A DNA stretch of 64,000 nt from Halalkalicoccus sp. NIPERK01 (GTDB taxonomy: Archaea; Halobacteriota; Halobacteria; Halobacteriales; Halalkalicoccaceae), in assembly GCF_030287405.1 (NCBI RefSeq), contig NZ_JASVVV010000001.1, positions 124,001-188,000 of the forward strand, given 5' to 3'. The notes below the pieces were generated by a model. The model did not search any database and was not told where the DNA came from. It saw only the letters and a list, made by a program, of their open reading frames with translations. Made by a program: the position numbers and the translations under genes. Positions 24,723 through 33,038 of the stretch are shown piece by piece (position 1 is the stretch's first letter; every line of letters begins with the position of its first letter).

Positions 24723-25565
24723 ATGCAATCGTTTAGCGAGCTAGATCTGGAGTTCTTCCAGACCGAGCTGGAGGATCACATCGGAACCATCCGCATCGAC
24801 CGGCCGCCGGCTAACGCCCACAACATCGACGTGCTCCTCGAACTGCAGCGGGCCGTCGAGACGGTCCGGTTCGACGAGGACGTCCGGGCCGTGCTGTTCG
24901 GGAGCGCCAACGAGAAGTTCTTCTCGACGGGCTTCGACATCAAGGCGCTCCAGCAGGAGTCGGGCAAACAGGTCGGCTACGCGAGCCAGACGAGCAAGGA
25001 GATCATCATGAAGATGCGGACGACCGACACCATCTTCATCGCCATGGTCAACGGCCACTGCATGGGCGGCGGGCTGGAACTCGCGCTCGCCTGTGACTTC
25101 CGGTACGCCGGCGACGACGACGACTACAACGTCGGCATGCCGGAGATCCACCTCGGCCTCATCGCGGGCGAGGCGGGGACCCAACTGCTTCCCCGGTACA
25201 TCGACCGCTCGACCGCGCTCAAGATGATGATCACCGGCGAGACGATCACGCCCGAGGAGGCGCTCGATCGGGGCATCTTCGACGAACTCCACGCGCCCGA
25301 GGAGGTCGAGGACGCCGCCCGCGAGTTCGCCAAACAGATCGCCCAGAAGTCCCACATGGCCGTCGGCCACAACAAGCTGGCCGTCAACGAGGGTCTGGAG
25401 ATGCCGCTGTGGGATGCGCTGTCCCACGAACGCGAGCTTCAGAACCGTCTCCTCGGCTCCGACGTGGCGAAGGAGGGCGTCGACGCGTTCCTCGGCGATC
25501 ACGATCCCGACTTCCTGGGCGTCGAACTCGGCGAGAAGGAACCGGGCGAGCCGAGCGACGACTAG
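24723..25565 (+). CDS. enoyl-CoA hydratase (crotonase family), PaaF-like candidate
   Basis: A 280 aa crotonase with both hydratase glutamates: HCMGGGLELALACD and VGMPEIHLGLIAGEAGTQ. The AAAATTACTT element near 24686-24695 is about 30 nt before the ATG at 24723, while a GTG two codons upstream would add MC. It has its own promoter just after the paa operon. Hydration of a ring-opened dienoyl-CoA (PaaF step) is a reasonable but unproven role. Confidence 0.9.
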   Translation: MQSFSELDLEFFQTELEDHIGTIRIDRPPANAHNIDVLLELQRAVETVRFDEDVRAVLFGSANEKFFSTGFDIKALQQESGKQVGYASQTSKEIIMKMRTTDTIFIAMVNGHCMGGGLELALACDFRYAGDDDDYNVGMPEIHLGLIAGEAGTQLLPRYIDRSTALKMMITGETITPEEALDRGIFDELHAPEEVEDAAREFAKQIAQKSHMAVGHNKLAVNEGLEMPLWDALSHERELQNRLLGSDVAKEGVDAFLGDHDPDFLGVELGEKEPGEPSDD

Positions 25566-26716
25566 AGGTCCAGCGCCTCGCCAGCGACCGTCGTCTTCTG
25601 TATCTCGTTCGTCCCGCCGATGATGCTCAGGATCTTCGCGTCCCGGTAGAACCGTTCGAGCGGCAGGTCCTTTCCGTACCCCTTTCCGCCGTGGACCTGG
25701 ATCGCGTTGCGGGTGACGAACTCCGCGGCCTCGCTCGCGACGTACTTCGCCTTGCTCGACTTGCGCGTGTCACCCTCCCCATCGGCAATCGACTTCGCGG
25801 AGTCGTAGACGAGGTGGCGCGCTCCGTCAAGTCGGGCGTCCATGTCGGCGACGAGCACCTGTACCGCCTGGTACTGGCCGACCGCCTGCCCGCCCTGCTC
25901 GCGCGCGCCCGCGTAGTCGATCGCCTCGTCGAACGCGGCGCGGGCGATACCCGTCCCGATGGCTCCTAACCCCGTCCGGGCCATGTCGATGGTCCCCATC
26001 GCGATCCGAAAGCCCCCGCCGACCTCGCCGAGCAGCGCCGACTCGCCGACGCGGACGTCCTCGAACGTCGAGTCCCCGGTGACGTGTCCGCGCATCCCCA
26101 TGAACTCCTCGCGCTCGAACGTGAAGCCCTCGCGGTCGTCGACGCCCGGAACGAGGAAGACGCTCACGCCGTGGCCCTCCTCCGGGGCCGGGCGTTTGCG
26201 TGCGACGACGAGGTGGACGTCGGCGACGCCGGCGTTCGTCCCGAAGGACTTCTCGCCGCCGATCGAGTAGCCCCCGTCGTCGGCTTCGGCGACCGTCTCC
26301 AGTTCCGTCGGCGAACTGCCCGCGCCGGGTTCCGTCAGTAACATCGCGCCGACGCGCTCGCCGCGGACCATCGCTTCGAGGTACTCCTCTCTCTGTTCGT
26401 CGGTGCCGAAGTTCAGGATCGGGAGCGTCGCGAACGTGTGGCCCTGGATCGTCTCGGCGACCGCGCCGCTGGCCTCGGCGACTCGCTCGACCGCCAGACA
26501 GTACGAGAGGAAGTCCGACCCCTCGCCGCCGTACTCCTCGGGAACCATGATCCCGAGCAGGCCGTACTCGCCCGCCTCCTCGATCACCCCACGGGGGAAC
26601 TCGTCCGCTCGCTCGATGCGCTCGGCTTCGGGTGCGACGACCCCGGCGGCGAAGTCCGCCGCCCGGTCCCGGATATCGCGGTGCTCCTCGGAAAGCGCGC
26701 TCTCGATGAGGCTCAT
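25562..26716 (-). CDS. acyl-CoA dehydrogenase
   Basis: A 384 aa FAD-dependent acyl-CoA dehydrogenase with the three-domain fold: AMLLTEPGAGSSPTELET (middle FAD loop) and the C-terminal IQVHGGKGYGKDLPLERFYRD. The usual catalytic Glu of short- and medium-chain enzymes (EGT) is Gly here (SIIGGTNEIQ), and the alternative site before RTGLGAIG is also not Glu. Many FadE-like bacterial proteins share GGTNE, so it may use another base or a special substrate. It is convergent with the crotonase gene, overlapping its end by 4 nt. The start at 26716 (MSLIESALSEE) fits the family. Confidence 0.88.
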   Translation of the reverse strand: MSLIESALSEEHRDIRDRAADFAAGVVAPEAERIERADEFPRGVIEEAGEYGLLGIMVPEEYGGEGSDFLSYCLAVERVAEASGAVAETIQGHTFATLPILNFGTDEQREEYLEAMVRGERVGAMLLTEPGAGSSPTELETVAEADDGGYSIGGEKSFGTNAGVADVHLVVARKRPAPEEGHGVSVFLVPGVDDREGFTFEREEFMGMRGHVTGDSTFEDVRVGESALLGEVGGGFRIAMGTIDMARTGLGAIGTGIARAAFDEAIDYAGAREQGGQAVGQYQAVQVLVADMDARLDGARHLVYDSAKSIADGEGDTRKSSKAKYVASEAAEFVTRNAIQVHGGKGYGKDLPLERFYRDAKILSIIGGTNEIQKTTVAGEALDL

Positions 26717-26792
26717 ACAGTGTGACACGCGGGACACGCCACCATAAAGGTTCTCGGAGGACGACGCAACGCGCTCCGAGGGTGCCTCGACG

Positions 26793-28244
26793 CTACTCGA
26801 GGCTGACGTTGACGTTTTTCGTCTGGGTGTATTCGTGGATCGCCTCGGTGCCCTGCTCGCGTCCGAGGCCGCTCTGCTTGACCCCGCCGAAGGGCGTCTG
26901 GGGCTGGGTGACCGGGAACTCGTTGACGCTCACCATCCCGTAATCGAGGTGATCGGCGACCGAGTGGGCCGTTTTCAGATCCGTGGTCCAGATCCCGGCC
27001 ATCAGGCCGTAGGGCGAATCGTTGGCGATCTCGATGGCCTCCTCGCGGTCGGCGAACTCGATCACCGACAGCACGGGTCCGAAGATCTCCTCTCGGGCGA
27101 TCGTCATGTCGTTGGTGACGTCGGTGAACACGGTCGGCTCGACGAAGTGGCCGACATCCTTCCCGGCGGGAACGCCGCCACCGGTCGCGACCGTCGCGCC
27201 CTCGTTTTTGCCCGTCTTGATGTAGTCGAGTACCTCCTGTTGTTGGCTCTCGCTGACGGTCGGTCCCATCCGGCCGTCGTCGTCGATCCCGCCTCCCAGC
27301 GGCGTCGATTCGGCCCGTTCGACGACCCGGTCGACCACCTCGTCGTGGACGTCCTCGTGGACGAGCAGGCGTGACCCCGCCCAGCACATCTGTCCGGCGT
27401 TCATGAAGATGCCGTAGTGAACCCCGCTGGCGGCGGCGTCGAGGTCGGCGTCCGGGAAGACGAGGTTCGGCCCCTTCCCCCCGAGTTCGAGCGTAACGCC
27501 CGTGACGTTTCGCGAGGCGTACTCCATGACGCCCTTGCCGACGCCCGTACTACCCGTGAACGCGACGTGATCGACGTCGGGGTGTTCGGCCAGCCGGTTC
27601 CCGGCGGTGCTGCCCCGGCCGGGGACGACGTTCAGGACGCCGGCGGGCAGGCCCGCCTCTTCGGCGGCGATCGCGTAGTACAGCGCCGACAGTGGCGTCG
27701 TACTGGAGGGTTTCAGTATCGTCGTGTTCCCGCAGGCGAGCGCCGGCGCGAGGCTTCGGCCGGCGAGCTGGAAGGGGTAGTTCCACGGGCTCACGTGGCC
27801 GGTGACGCCGAGAGGCTCCCGGACGGTGTAGTTCAACCGGTCGCCGGGGACGGGGACCTCGTCACCCTGGATCTTGTCGGTCCAGCCGGCGTAGTACCGG
27901 AAGGTGTCGATCACCATGTCGACGTCCAGGGTCGCCTCGAAGGGCGTCTTTCCGTTGTCCCGGGACTCGACGCGGACGATCTCGTCCCTTCGCCCCTCGA
28001 TCGCGTCGGCCATGGCGTACAGCCGTGCGCCGCGCTCGCGGGGGGCGAGCGACCGCCACTCAGCCCCGCGCTCGACCGCCCTCTTCGCCGCCGAGACGGC
28101 GCGGTCGACGTCCTCCGCCGTGCCCTCCGCGACCTCGGCGTAGGGTTTCTCCGTCGCCGGATCCTCGGTGACGAACGTCCCGCCGCTCTCCGAACTCGTC
28201 CACTCGCCGTCGATATACAGGTCTGTCGGACCGGAATGGCTCAT
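26793..28244 (-). CDS. NAD(P)-dependent aldehyde dehydrogenase
   Basis: A 483 aa class 3/betaine-type aldehyde dehydrogenase. It has the NAD loop AFTGSTGVGKGV, the catalytic Glu in LELGGKGPN, the catalytic Cys in NAGQMCWAGSR and the C-terminal GYTTDLxTAH-like GIWTTDLKTAHSVADHLDYGMVSVNEF. It has no fused MaoC domain, so it is not PaaZ. It is divergent from the aryl-alcohol dehydrogenase. The pair could convert an aryl alcohol through the aldehyde to the acid for CoA activation. Confidence 0.92.
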   Translation of the reverse strand: MSHSGPTDLYIDGEWTSSESGGTFVTEDPATEKPYAEVAEGTAEDVDRAVSAAKRAVERGAEWRSLAPRERGARLYAMADAIEGRRDEIVRVESRDNGKTPFEATLDVDMVIDTFRYYAGWTDKIQGDEVPVPGDRLNYTVREPLGVTGHVSPWNYPFQLAGRSLAPALACGNTTILKPSSTTPLSALYYAIAAEEAGLPAGVLNVVPGRGSTAGNRLAEHPDVDHVAFTGSTGVGKGVMEYASRNVTGVTLELGGKGPNLVFPDADLDAAASGVHYGIFMNAGQMCWAGSRLLVHEDVHDEVVDRVVERAESTPLGGGIDDDGRMGPTVSESQQQEVLDYIKTGKNEGATVATGGGVPAGKDVGHFVEPTVFTDVTNDMTIAREEIFGPVLSVIEFADREEAIEIANDSPYGLMAGIWTTDLKTAHSVADHLDYGMVSVNEFPVTQPQTPFGGVKQSGLGREQGTEAIHEYTQTKNVNVSLE

Positions 28245-28384
28245 CCAGAGAGGTCTTTTCGGAGGACAGTTAAAAATATGTGGCTCACGCCGGCTGAGAG
28301 TTCGTCACGTCTGCTGGGAACAGCTAATTGAAACTCAATAACAGGACCGCTTATGAATATCTCTATCAATGTTAACACGGATCT

Positions 28385-29494
28385 ATGAAGATCGAAGCCG
28401 CGGTCGTACGCGAGGAGTCGGGACCGTTCGAGATCGAGACGCTGGAGTTGGACGACCCCCAGCCCGGGGAAGTGCTCGTTCGCGTCGTCGGCGCGGGGCT
28501 GTGTCACACCGACGTCGCGGTCAGGGAGCGGTACTACCCGACCCCGCTGCCGGCGGTGCTCGGCCACGAGGGTTCGGGCGTCGTCGAGGCGGTCGGGGAG
28601 GGCGTCACGAAGGTCGAACCGGGCGACAGAGTCGTGCTCACGTTCGACTCCGATGGAAGCTGTCGGAACTGCCGGGAGGGCGACGTCGCCTACTGCGAGG
28701 AGTTCTTCGAGCACAACTTCGCCGGCCGGCGGGTCGCGGACGGGTCGACGCCGATCCGCGACGACGGCGAGGAGGTGAGCGGCATGTTCTTCGGCCAGTC
28801 CTCCTTTACGACCCACGCGCTGGCCACAGAGCGGAACGTCGTCCCGGTCGCGGACGACGTGCCCCTCGAACTCCTGGGGCCGCTCGGATGCGGGATCCAG
28901 ACGGGTGCGGGCGCCGTCATCAACACGCTCGACCCGCAGGCGGCCTCCTCGATCGTCGTCTTCGGGACCGGGTCGGTCGGGCTGAGCGCGGTCATGGCCG
29001 CGGACCTGAAGGGCTGTACCGACGTCGTCGCCGTCGACCTCATGGAGTCCCGACGCGAGAAGGCGCTCGAGTTGGGCGCGACCCACGCCATCGATCCCGA
29101 GCGTGTCGACGACACGGTCGACGCCATCCACGACCACCTCGGCGGCGGGGCCGACTACAGCGTCGAGACGACGGCGAACACGACCGTCCTCCGGCAGGCG
29201 GTCGACTGCCTGCGCCAGAACGCCGACTGCGCGGTCGTCGGCGCCCCGCCGCTCGGAACCGAGGTCGAACTCGACGTGAACAACGTCCTGTTCGGCCGGA
29301 ACGTCAAGGGGGTCATCGAGGGCAATTCCACGCCGGACCTGTTCATCCCCGATCTGATCGACCTCTACCGCGCCGGGAAGTTCCCGTTCGACGAACTCGT
29401 CACGTACTACGACTTCGAGGATATTGAGGAAGCCGTCGAGGAGCAGGAAGCCGGCGAGGTGGTCAAGCCGGTCCTCCGGGTGAGCGAGCCCTAA
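28385..29494 (+). CDS. zinc-dependent aryl-alcohol dehydrogenase
   Basis: A 369 aa medium-chain alcohol dehydrogenase close to aryl/benzyl-alcohol dehydrogenases ([42 protein letters not shown]). Catalytic zinc ligands are visible in GLCHTD and GHEGSG, and the Rossmann loop is [11 protein letters not shown]. The structural-zinc lobe reads [19 protein letters not shown]: three Cys are present, but the first of the usual four is Asp. The enzyme should oxidise benzylic alcohols with NAD. A TTGAAACTCAATAAC-type AT-rich stretch lies upstream in the region shared with the aldehyde dehydrogenase. Confidence 0.9.
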   Translation: MKIEAAVVREESGPFEIETLELDDPQPGEVLVRVVGAGLCHTDVAVRERYYPTPLPAVLGHEGSGVVEAVGEGVTKVEPGDRVVLTFDSDGSCRNCREGDVAYCEEFFEHNFAGRRVADGSTPIRDDGEEVSGMFFGQSSFTTHALATERNVVPVADDVPLELLGPLGCGIQTGAGAVINTLDPQAASSIVVFGTGSVGLSAVMAADLKGCTDVVAVDLMESRREKALELGATHAIDPERVDDTVDAIHDHLGGGADYSVETTANTTVLRQAVDCLRQNADCAVVGAPPLGTEVELDVNNVLFGRNVKGVIEGNSTPDLFIPDLIDLYRAGKFPFDELVTYYDFEDIEEAVEEQEAGEVVKPVLRVSEP

Positions 29495-29525
29495 CCCCGC
29501 TGCGCGCCCTCGCACTTGAACCAAT

Positions 29526-29534
29526 CCTATAAGT
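29526..29534 (+). promoter_or_regulatory. TATA box of the thiolase operon
   Basis: CCTATAAGT is centred about 27 nt before the ATG at 29558, which decides between this start and the in-frame upstream one at 29516. Confidence 0.6.
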
Positions 29535-29557
29535 CACACGAGCGGGAACACGGGGGT

Positions 29558-30727
29558 ATGCGAGACGCATACGTGATCGGAGCCGGACAGTCGTCGTTCG
29601 GCTCCTTTCCCGAGGAGACCTACCTCTCGCTGTTCGAGAGCGCGTTCGAAACCGCGCTCGAGGGCGTCGAGGGCGACTTCCCGACAGAGGCGATCGACGA
29701 GGCGTATCTGGGAACGCTCGGCGTTGGGGGCCGGCAGATCGGCCTCTCGGGGCCGGCGGTGACCGAACACGTCGGTCTTCATGGTGTCCCGACGACCCGT
29801 GTGGAAAACGCCTGTGCGGCCAGCGGCTACGCCTTCCGACAGGCCGTCACCGCCGTTCGCTCGGGCATGGTCGACGTGGCGCTTGCGGGCGGCTACGAGG
29901 TGATGACCGACACGAGCGCCGACCAGACCAAGTGGTGGCTCGGCGTCAGCGGCGAGACCGAGTGGGAGCGTATCAGCGGGACCACCTTCGCCGGCGTCTA
30001 CGCCCAGATGGCGAGCGCCCACATGGAGGAGTACGACACGACCGTCGAGGACCTCTCGCGGGTCGCGGTCAAGAACCACAAAAACGGCGCGAGGAACCCG
30101 AAGGCCCACCTCGGCTTCGAGTGCTCGCTCGAGGACGCCGTCTCGGCGCCCTCCGTCGCCGACCCGCTCAACCTCTATCACTGCTGTCCGACCACCGACG
30201 GCGCGAGCGCGGTGCTGGTCGCGAGCGAGGAGGTCGCAACGGAGTACGGCGACGAGCTGATCCGCGTCGCGGGCGCGGGCGCCGCGAGCGGCCGGGTGGG
30301 CCTCTTCCAGCGGGGCACGTTGACGAGCATTCCCGCCAGTGTTCGGGCCGGCGAGGCCGCCTACGAGGAGGCCGGGATCGCTCCGGAGGACCTCGACTTC
30401 GCCGAGGTCCACGACTGCTTCGCCATCGCCGAACTGCTGGCCTACGAGGATCTCGGCTTCTGCGAGCGCGGCGAGGCCGGCCGCCTCCTCCGGGAGGGCG
30501 TCACCGACCCCGATGGGGAGTTGCCGACGAACACGAGCGGCGGGCTCAAATCCAAGGGCCACCCGATCGGTGCCACCGGGACGGGACAGATCGTCGAGGC
30601 CTTCGAGCAGTTCCGCGGCGAGGCCCACGTCCAGGTCGAGAAGCCGCGCTACGGCCTGACGCACAACGTCGGCGGGTCGGGCGGCGGGGTGACCGTTCAC
30701 GTCTTCGAGCGGGAGGAGGCGGCATGA
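29558..30727 (+). CDS. thiolase-family acetyl-CoA acetyltransferase (SCP-x/archaeal type)
   Basis: A 389 aa thiolase with the nucleophile Cys86 in VENACAASGYA, HDCFAIAELL, and the C-terminal active site KGHPIGATGTGQ. This archaeal/SCP-x group usually works with a DUF35 partner. Here that partner is fused to the HMG-CoA-synthase-like protein encoded next, whose ATG overlaps this stop in ATGA. The ATG at 29558 lies 27 nt after CCTATAAGT (29526-29534), so the mRNA is leaderless. A longer start at 29516 is excluded by that promoter. Role: final thiolysis, or acetoacetyl-CoA formation. Confidence 0.92.
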   Translation: MRDAYVIGAGQSSFGSFPEETYLSLFESAFETALEGVEGDFPTEAIDEAYLGTLGVGGRQIGLSGPAVTEHVGLHGVPTTRVENACAASGYAFRQAVTAVRSGMVDVALAGGYEVMTDTSADQTKWWLGVSGETEWERISGTTFAGVYAQMASAHMEEYDTTVEDLSRVAVKNHKNGARNPKAHLGFECSLEDAVSAPSVADPLNLYHCCPTTDGASAVLVASEEVATEYGDELIRVAGAGAASGRVGLFQRGTLTSIPASVRAGEAAYEEAGIAPEDLDFAEVHDCFAIAELLAYEDLGFCERGEAGRLLREGVTDPDGELPTNTSGGLKSKGHPIGATGTGQIVEAFEQFRGEAHVQVEKPRYGLTHNVGGSGGGVTVHVFEREEAA

Positions 30728-32130
30728 GGGGGATCGACGCCGGCGGGATCTACCTCCCCCGGTTCCGGCTTTCGACCGAGGAGACGACCGCGGCGTGGGG
30801 CCACGCCGACGCGGGCGGGATCGACCGGAAGGCGGTCCCCGCGGCCGACGAGGACGCGCTGACGATGGCCGTCGCGGCGGCCGAACGCGCCCTCAGCGCG
30901 TCGGTCGAGCGCTCGGCGATCGACCTCGTTGCCGTCGCGACGACGACCCCGCCGATGGCCGAGGGCGACTTCGTCTCGCGTCTCGTCCGGATGCTCGCGC
31001 TGCCCGAGGACGTCGCCTGCTCCGTTTCGACCCAGCACACCGCCGCCGGCGGGGAGGCGCTCGCGCGGGCGCTCGATGCCGACGGACCGGCGCTGGTCGT
31101 CGCCGCCGACTGTCCCGAGGGAGCGCCCGCCGACGCCGACCACCCCCTCGGCGCCGGCGCGGCGGCGTTCGTGATCGACGAGGACGCGGCCGTCCCGATT
31201 CGGGATATCTCCTGGTACAGCGACGAAACCCCGGGGATCCGCTTCCGGCCGCGGGGCGAACGCGAGGTCGACTCGCTCGGGGTCACGACCTACGAGCGGA
31301 CGGCCGTCCGCGAGGCCGTGACCGCGGCGGTGACGGCTCTGGCGGTCGACGCGAGCGAGGCGGCCGCCGCGGCGCTCCACCAGCGCGACGGGAAGTTCCC
31401 GTACCGCGTTGCCGGCGACCTGCCGATCTCGAACGAGGTCGTGGCGGCCGGAACCGTCGCGGATCGGGTCGGCGACGCCGGCGCGGCGACCGTGCCGATC
31501 GGCCTGCTCGCGGCGCTTGCCGAGGGCGACGAGGGAGAGACAACGATCGGCGGCTTCTTCGGCGGCGGGAGCGCGGTCGCGGTCGAACTCGAAGGAAACC
31601 TCCCGGTCGCGGGGATCGACGACCTCGACGGCGGCGAGGCGATCGGGTACACCGAGTACCTCCGCAAGCGTGGCTACGTCGTTGAGGGCGAGGTCGCGGG
31701 CGGCGGCGCGAACGTGAGCCTCCCGAACTGGCAGGGCTCACTCGACCAACGCTACCGCCTGATCGCGGGCGAGTGTCCCGACTGCGGCGGGATCACGTTT
31801 CCGCCGCGGGGGGCCTGCCAGGAGTGTCACTCGCGGGTCGAGTTCGAGGGGGTCGAGGCGTCGCGGACGGGGACGATCCGGGCGCTGACGGTCATCGGCC
31901 AGGGCGGCGCCCCGCCGGAGTTCGCCGAGCTACAACAGCGCGAGGGCGCGTACGCGGTCGCCATCGTCGCCCTCGAGGCCGGCGACGGCGAGGCGACGCT
32001 CCCCGCACAGTTGACCGACGTCGATCCCGAGGCGGTCGCGGTCGGCGACGAGGTCCGGGCGACGATCCGACGGATCTACACGCAGGAGGGCGTCCCGCGC
32101 TACGGCGTCAAGTTCAGATCGGAAGGATAG
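30724..32130 (+). CDS. HMG-CoA-synthase-like protein fused to a DUF35 zinc-ribbon/OB domain
   Basis: A 468 aa fusion. Residues 1-335 follow the archaeal HMG-CoA synthase fold (GIDAGGIYLPRFRL, DHPLGAGAAAFVI, FGGGSAVAV). Residues about 345-468 are a DUF35 module with Zn ligands Cys351, Cys354, Cys365 and Cys368, then an OB-fold. Where HMG-CoA synthases have the catalytic Cys (ACKAGTEAL-like), this protein reads STQHTAAGGEAL (about 102-113), with no Cys. It may therefore be a scaffold or CoA-channel subunit for the thiolase rather than a synthase. Translationally coupled to the thiolase. Confidence 0.85.
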   Translation: MRGIDAGGIYLPRFRLSTEETTAAWGHADAGGIDRKAVPAADEDALTMAVAAAERALSASVERSAIDLVAVATTTPPMAEGDFVSRLVRMLALPEDVACSVSTQHTAAGGEALARALDADGPALVVAADCPEGAPADADHPLGAGAAAFVIDEDAAVPIRDISWYSDETPGIRFRPRGEREVDSLGVTTYERTAVREAVTAAVTALAVDASEAAAAALHQRDGKFPYRVAGDLPISNEVVAAGTVADRVGDAGAATVPIGLLAALAEGDEGETTIGGFFGGGSAVAVELEGNLPVAGIDDLDGGEAIGYTEYLRKRGYVVEGEVAGGGANVSLPNWQGSLDQRYRLIAGECPDCGGITFPPRGACQECHSRVEFEGVEASRTGTIRALTVIGQGGAPPEFAELQQREGAYAVAIVALEAGDGEATLPAQLTDVDPEAVAVGDEVRATIRRIYTQEGVPRYGVKFRSEG

Positions 32131-33038
32131 TCCTCGACGCGCGGTCGATAGCGGATCGGATTCTCACCCGTTCGTTCGACGATGTCGAGTGCGGCCAGCC
32201 GGTCGAGGTGCGCGGCGGCCTCGCCGGCGCCGAACTTGACGTGGATGCCGTCCATCTCGCCGAAGAGGGCGCGCGCGACGGCCCACGGCGTGGGCTCCTC
32301 GACCGTCCGCAGCGCCCGGAAGGCCGCCCGGGCGCGCTCGCGGTGGTGCGTTCTGACCTCCTCGACGGCCCTCGTCACGTCCATCGTCGTCCCGTGGCCC
32401 GGTTCGCCCGTTTCGAAGCGGGCGTTTACCTGATCGATCGAGGCGAGGTACGCCGCGAGCGGGTCGTCGGTGCGCGTGTCGCTGCCCCCGACGTTCGGCG
32501 TGTACGTCGGGAGGAGGAGGTCGCCGAGCAACAGCGTCCCCTCGCAGGCGAACGAGGCGTGCCCCAGCGTGTGGCCGGGCGTATGCAGGACCTCCAGACC
32601 GGCGACCGTCTCGCCCTCTTCGTGGGTCGTAACGGGGTACGTCTCGGGCATCGCCGACGGCGAGTCCGCATCGCGCAGCGTCTCGCGACGGTTTTCGGGG
32701 ACGCCCCAGCGTCGGAGCGTCGCGAGGTCCCGCTCCAGACGGCGCTCGCGCGCGGCCGCGTAGTCGCCGACGAGGGGCGCATCGGCGGAGTGCATGTGGA
32801 TCGTCGCGCCCGCCGCCTCGGCCAGTCGGCACGCGAGACCGGCGTGATCCGAATGCCAGTGGGTCGCGAACACGTGCTCGACGGTCCCGAGGGAACCGAT
32901 CGCGTCGACGAGCGCGTTCCACGCGGGTTCGGTCGGCGGCCCCGGATCGACGACGACGCCGCGCTCGGGGAGGTAGTAGGCGCTGTTGACCCCTTCCGGT
33001 GTGCCCGCACCCACGGGGACCCGAACCGGGTCAGTCAT
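32100..33038 (-). CDS. metallo-beta-lactamase-fold hydrolase
   Basis: A 312 aa MBL-fold protein with the metal motif THWHSDHAGL (about 59-68), a later HTPGHTLGHASF and the GDLLLPTYTPN strand. A C-terminal winged-helix-like region (about 245-312, LFGEMDGIHVKFGAGEAAAHLDRLAAL) resembles the LACTB2/BLH group of thioester or lactone hydrolases. It overlaps the second UbiD gene by 8 nt, so it is the last gene of that operon. Its 3' end overlaps the convergent DUF35 fusion gene by 31 nt. Possible role: hydrolysis of a CoA ester or lactone product. Confidence 0.87.
   Translation of the reverse strand: MTDPVRVPVGAGTPEGVNSAYYLPERGVVVDPGPPTEPAWNALVDAIGSLGTVEHVFATHWHSDHAGLACRLAEAAGATIHMHSADAPLVGDYAAARERRLERDLATLRRWGVPENRRETLRDADSPSAMPETYPVTTHEEGETVAGLEVLHTPGHTLGHASFACEGTLLLGDLLLPTYTPNVGGSDTRTDDPLAAYLASIDQVNARFETGEPGHGTTMDVTRAVEEVRTHHRERARAAFRALRTVEEPTPWAVARALFGEMDGIHVKFGAGEAAAHLDRLAALDIVERTGENPIRYRPRVEDYPSDLNLTP

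Noticed and set aside
26793-28244. PaaZ-type ring-opening enzyme
   Set aside because: Only the aldehyde dehydrogenase part is present, with betaine/aryl-aldehyde-type motifs and no fused MaoC domain. The separate MaoC gene at 5376 is over 20 kb away.
29516-29557. Longer thiolase start
   Set aside because: The TATA element at 29526-29534 lies inside it and fits a leaderless start at 29558.
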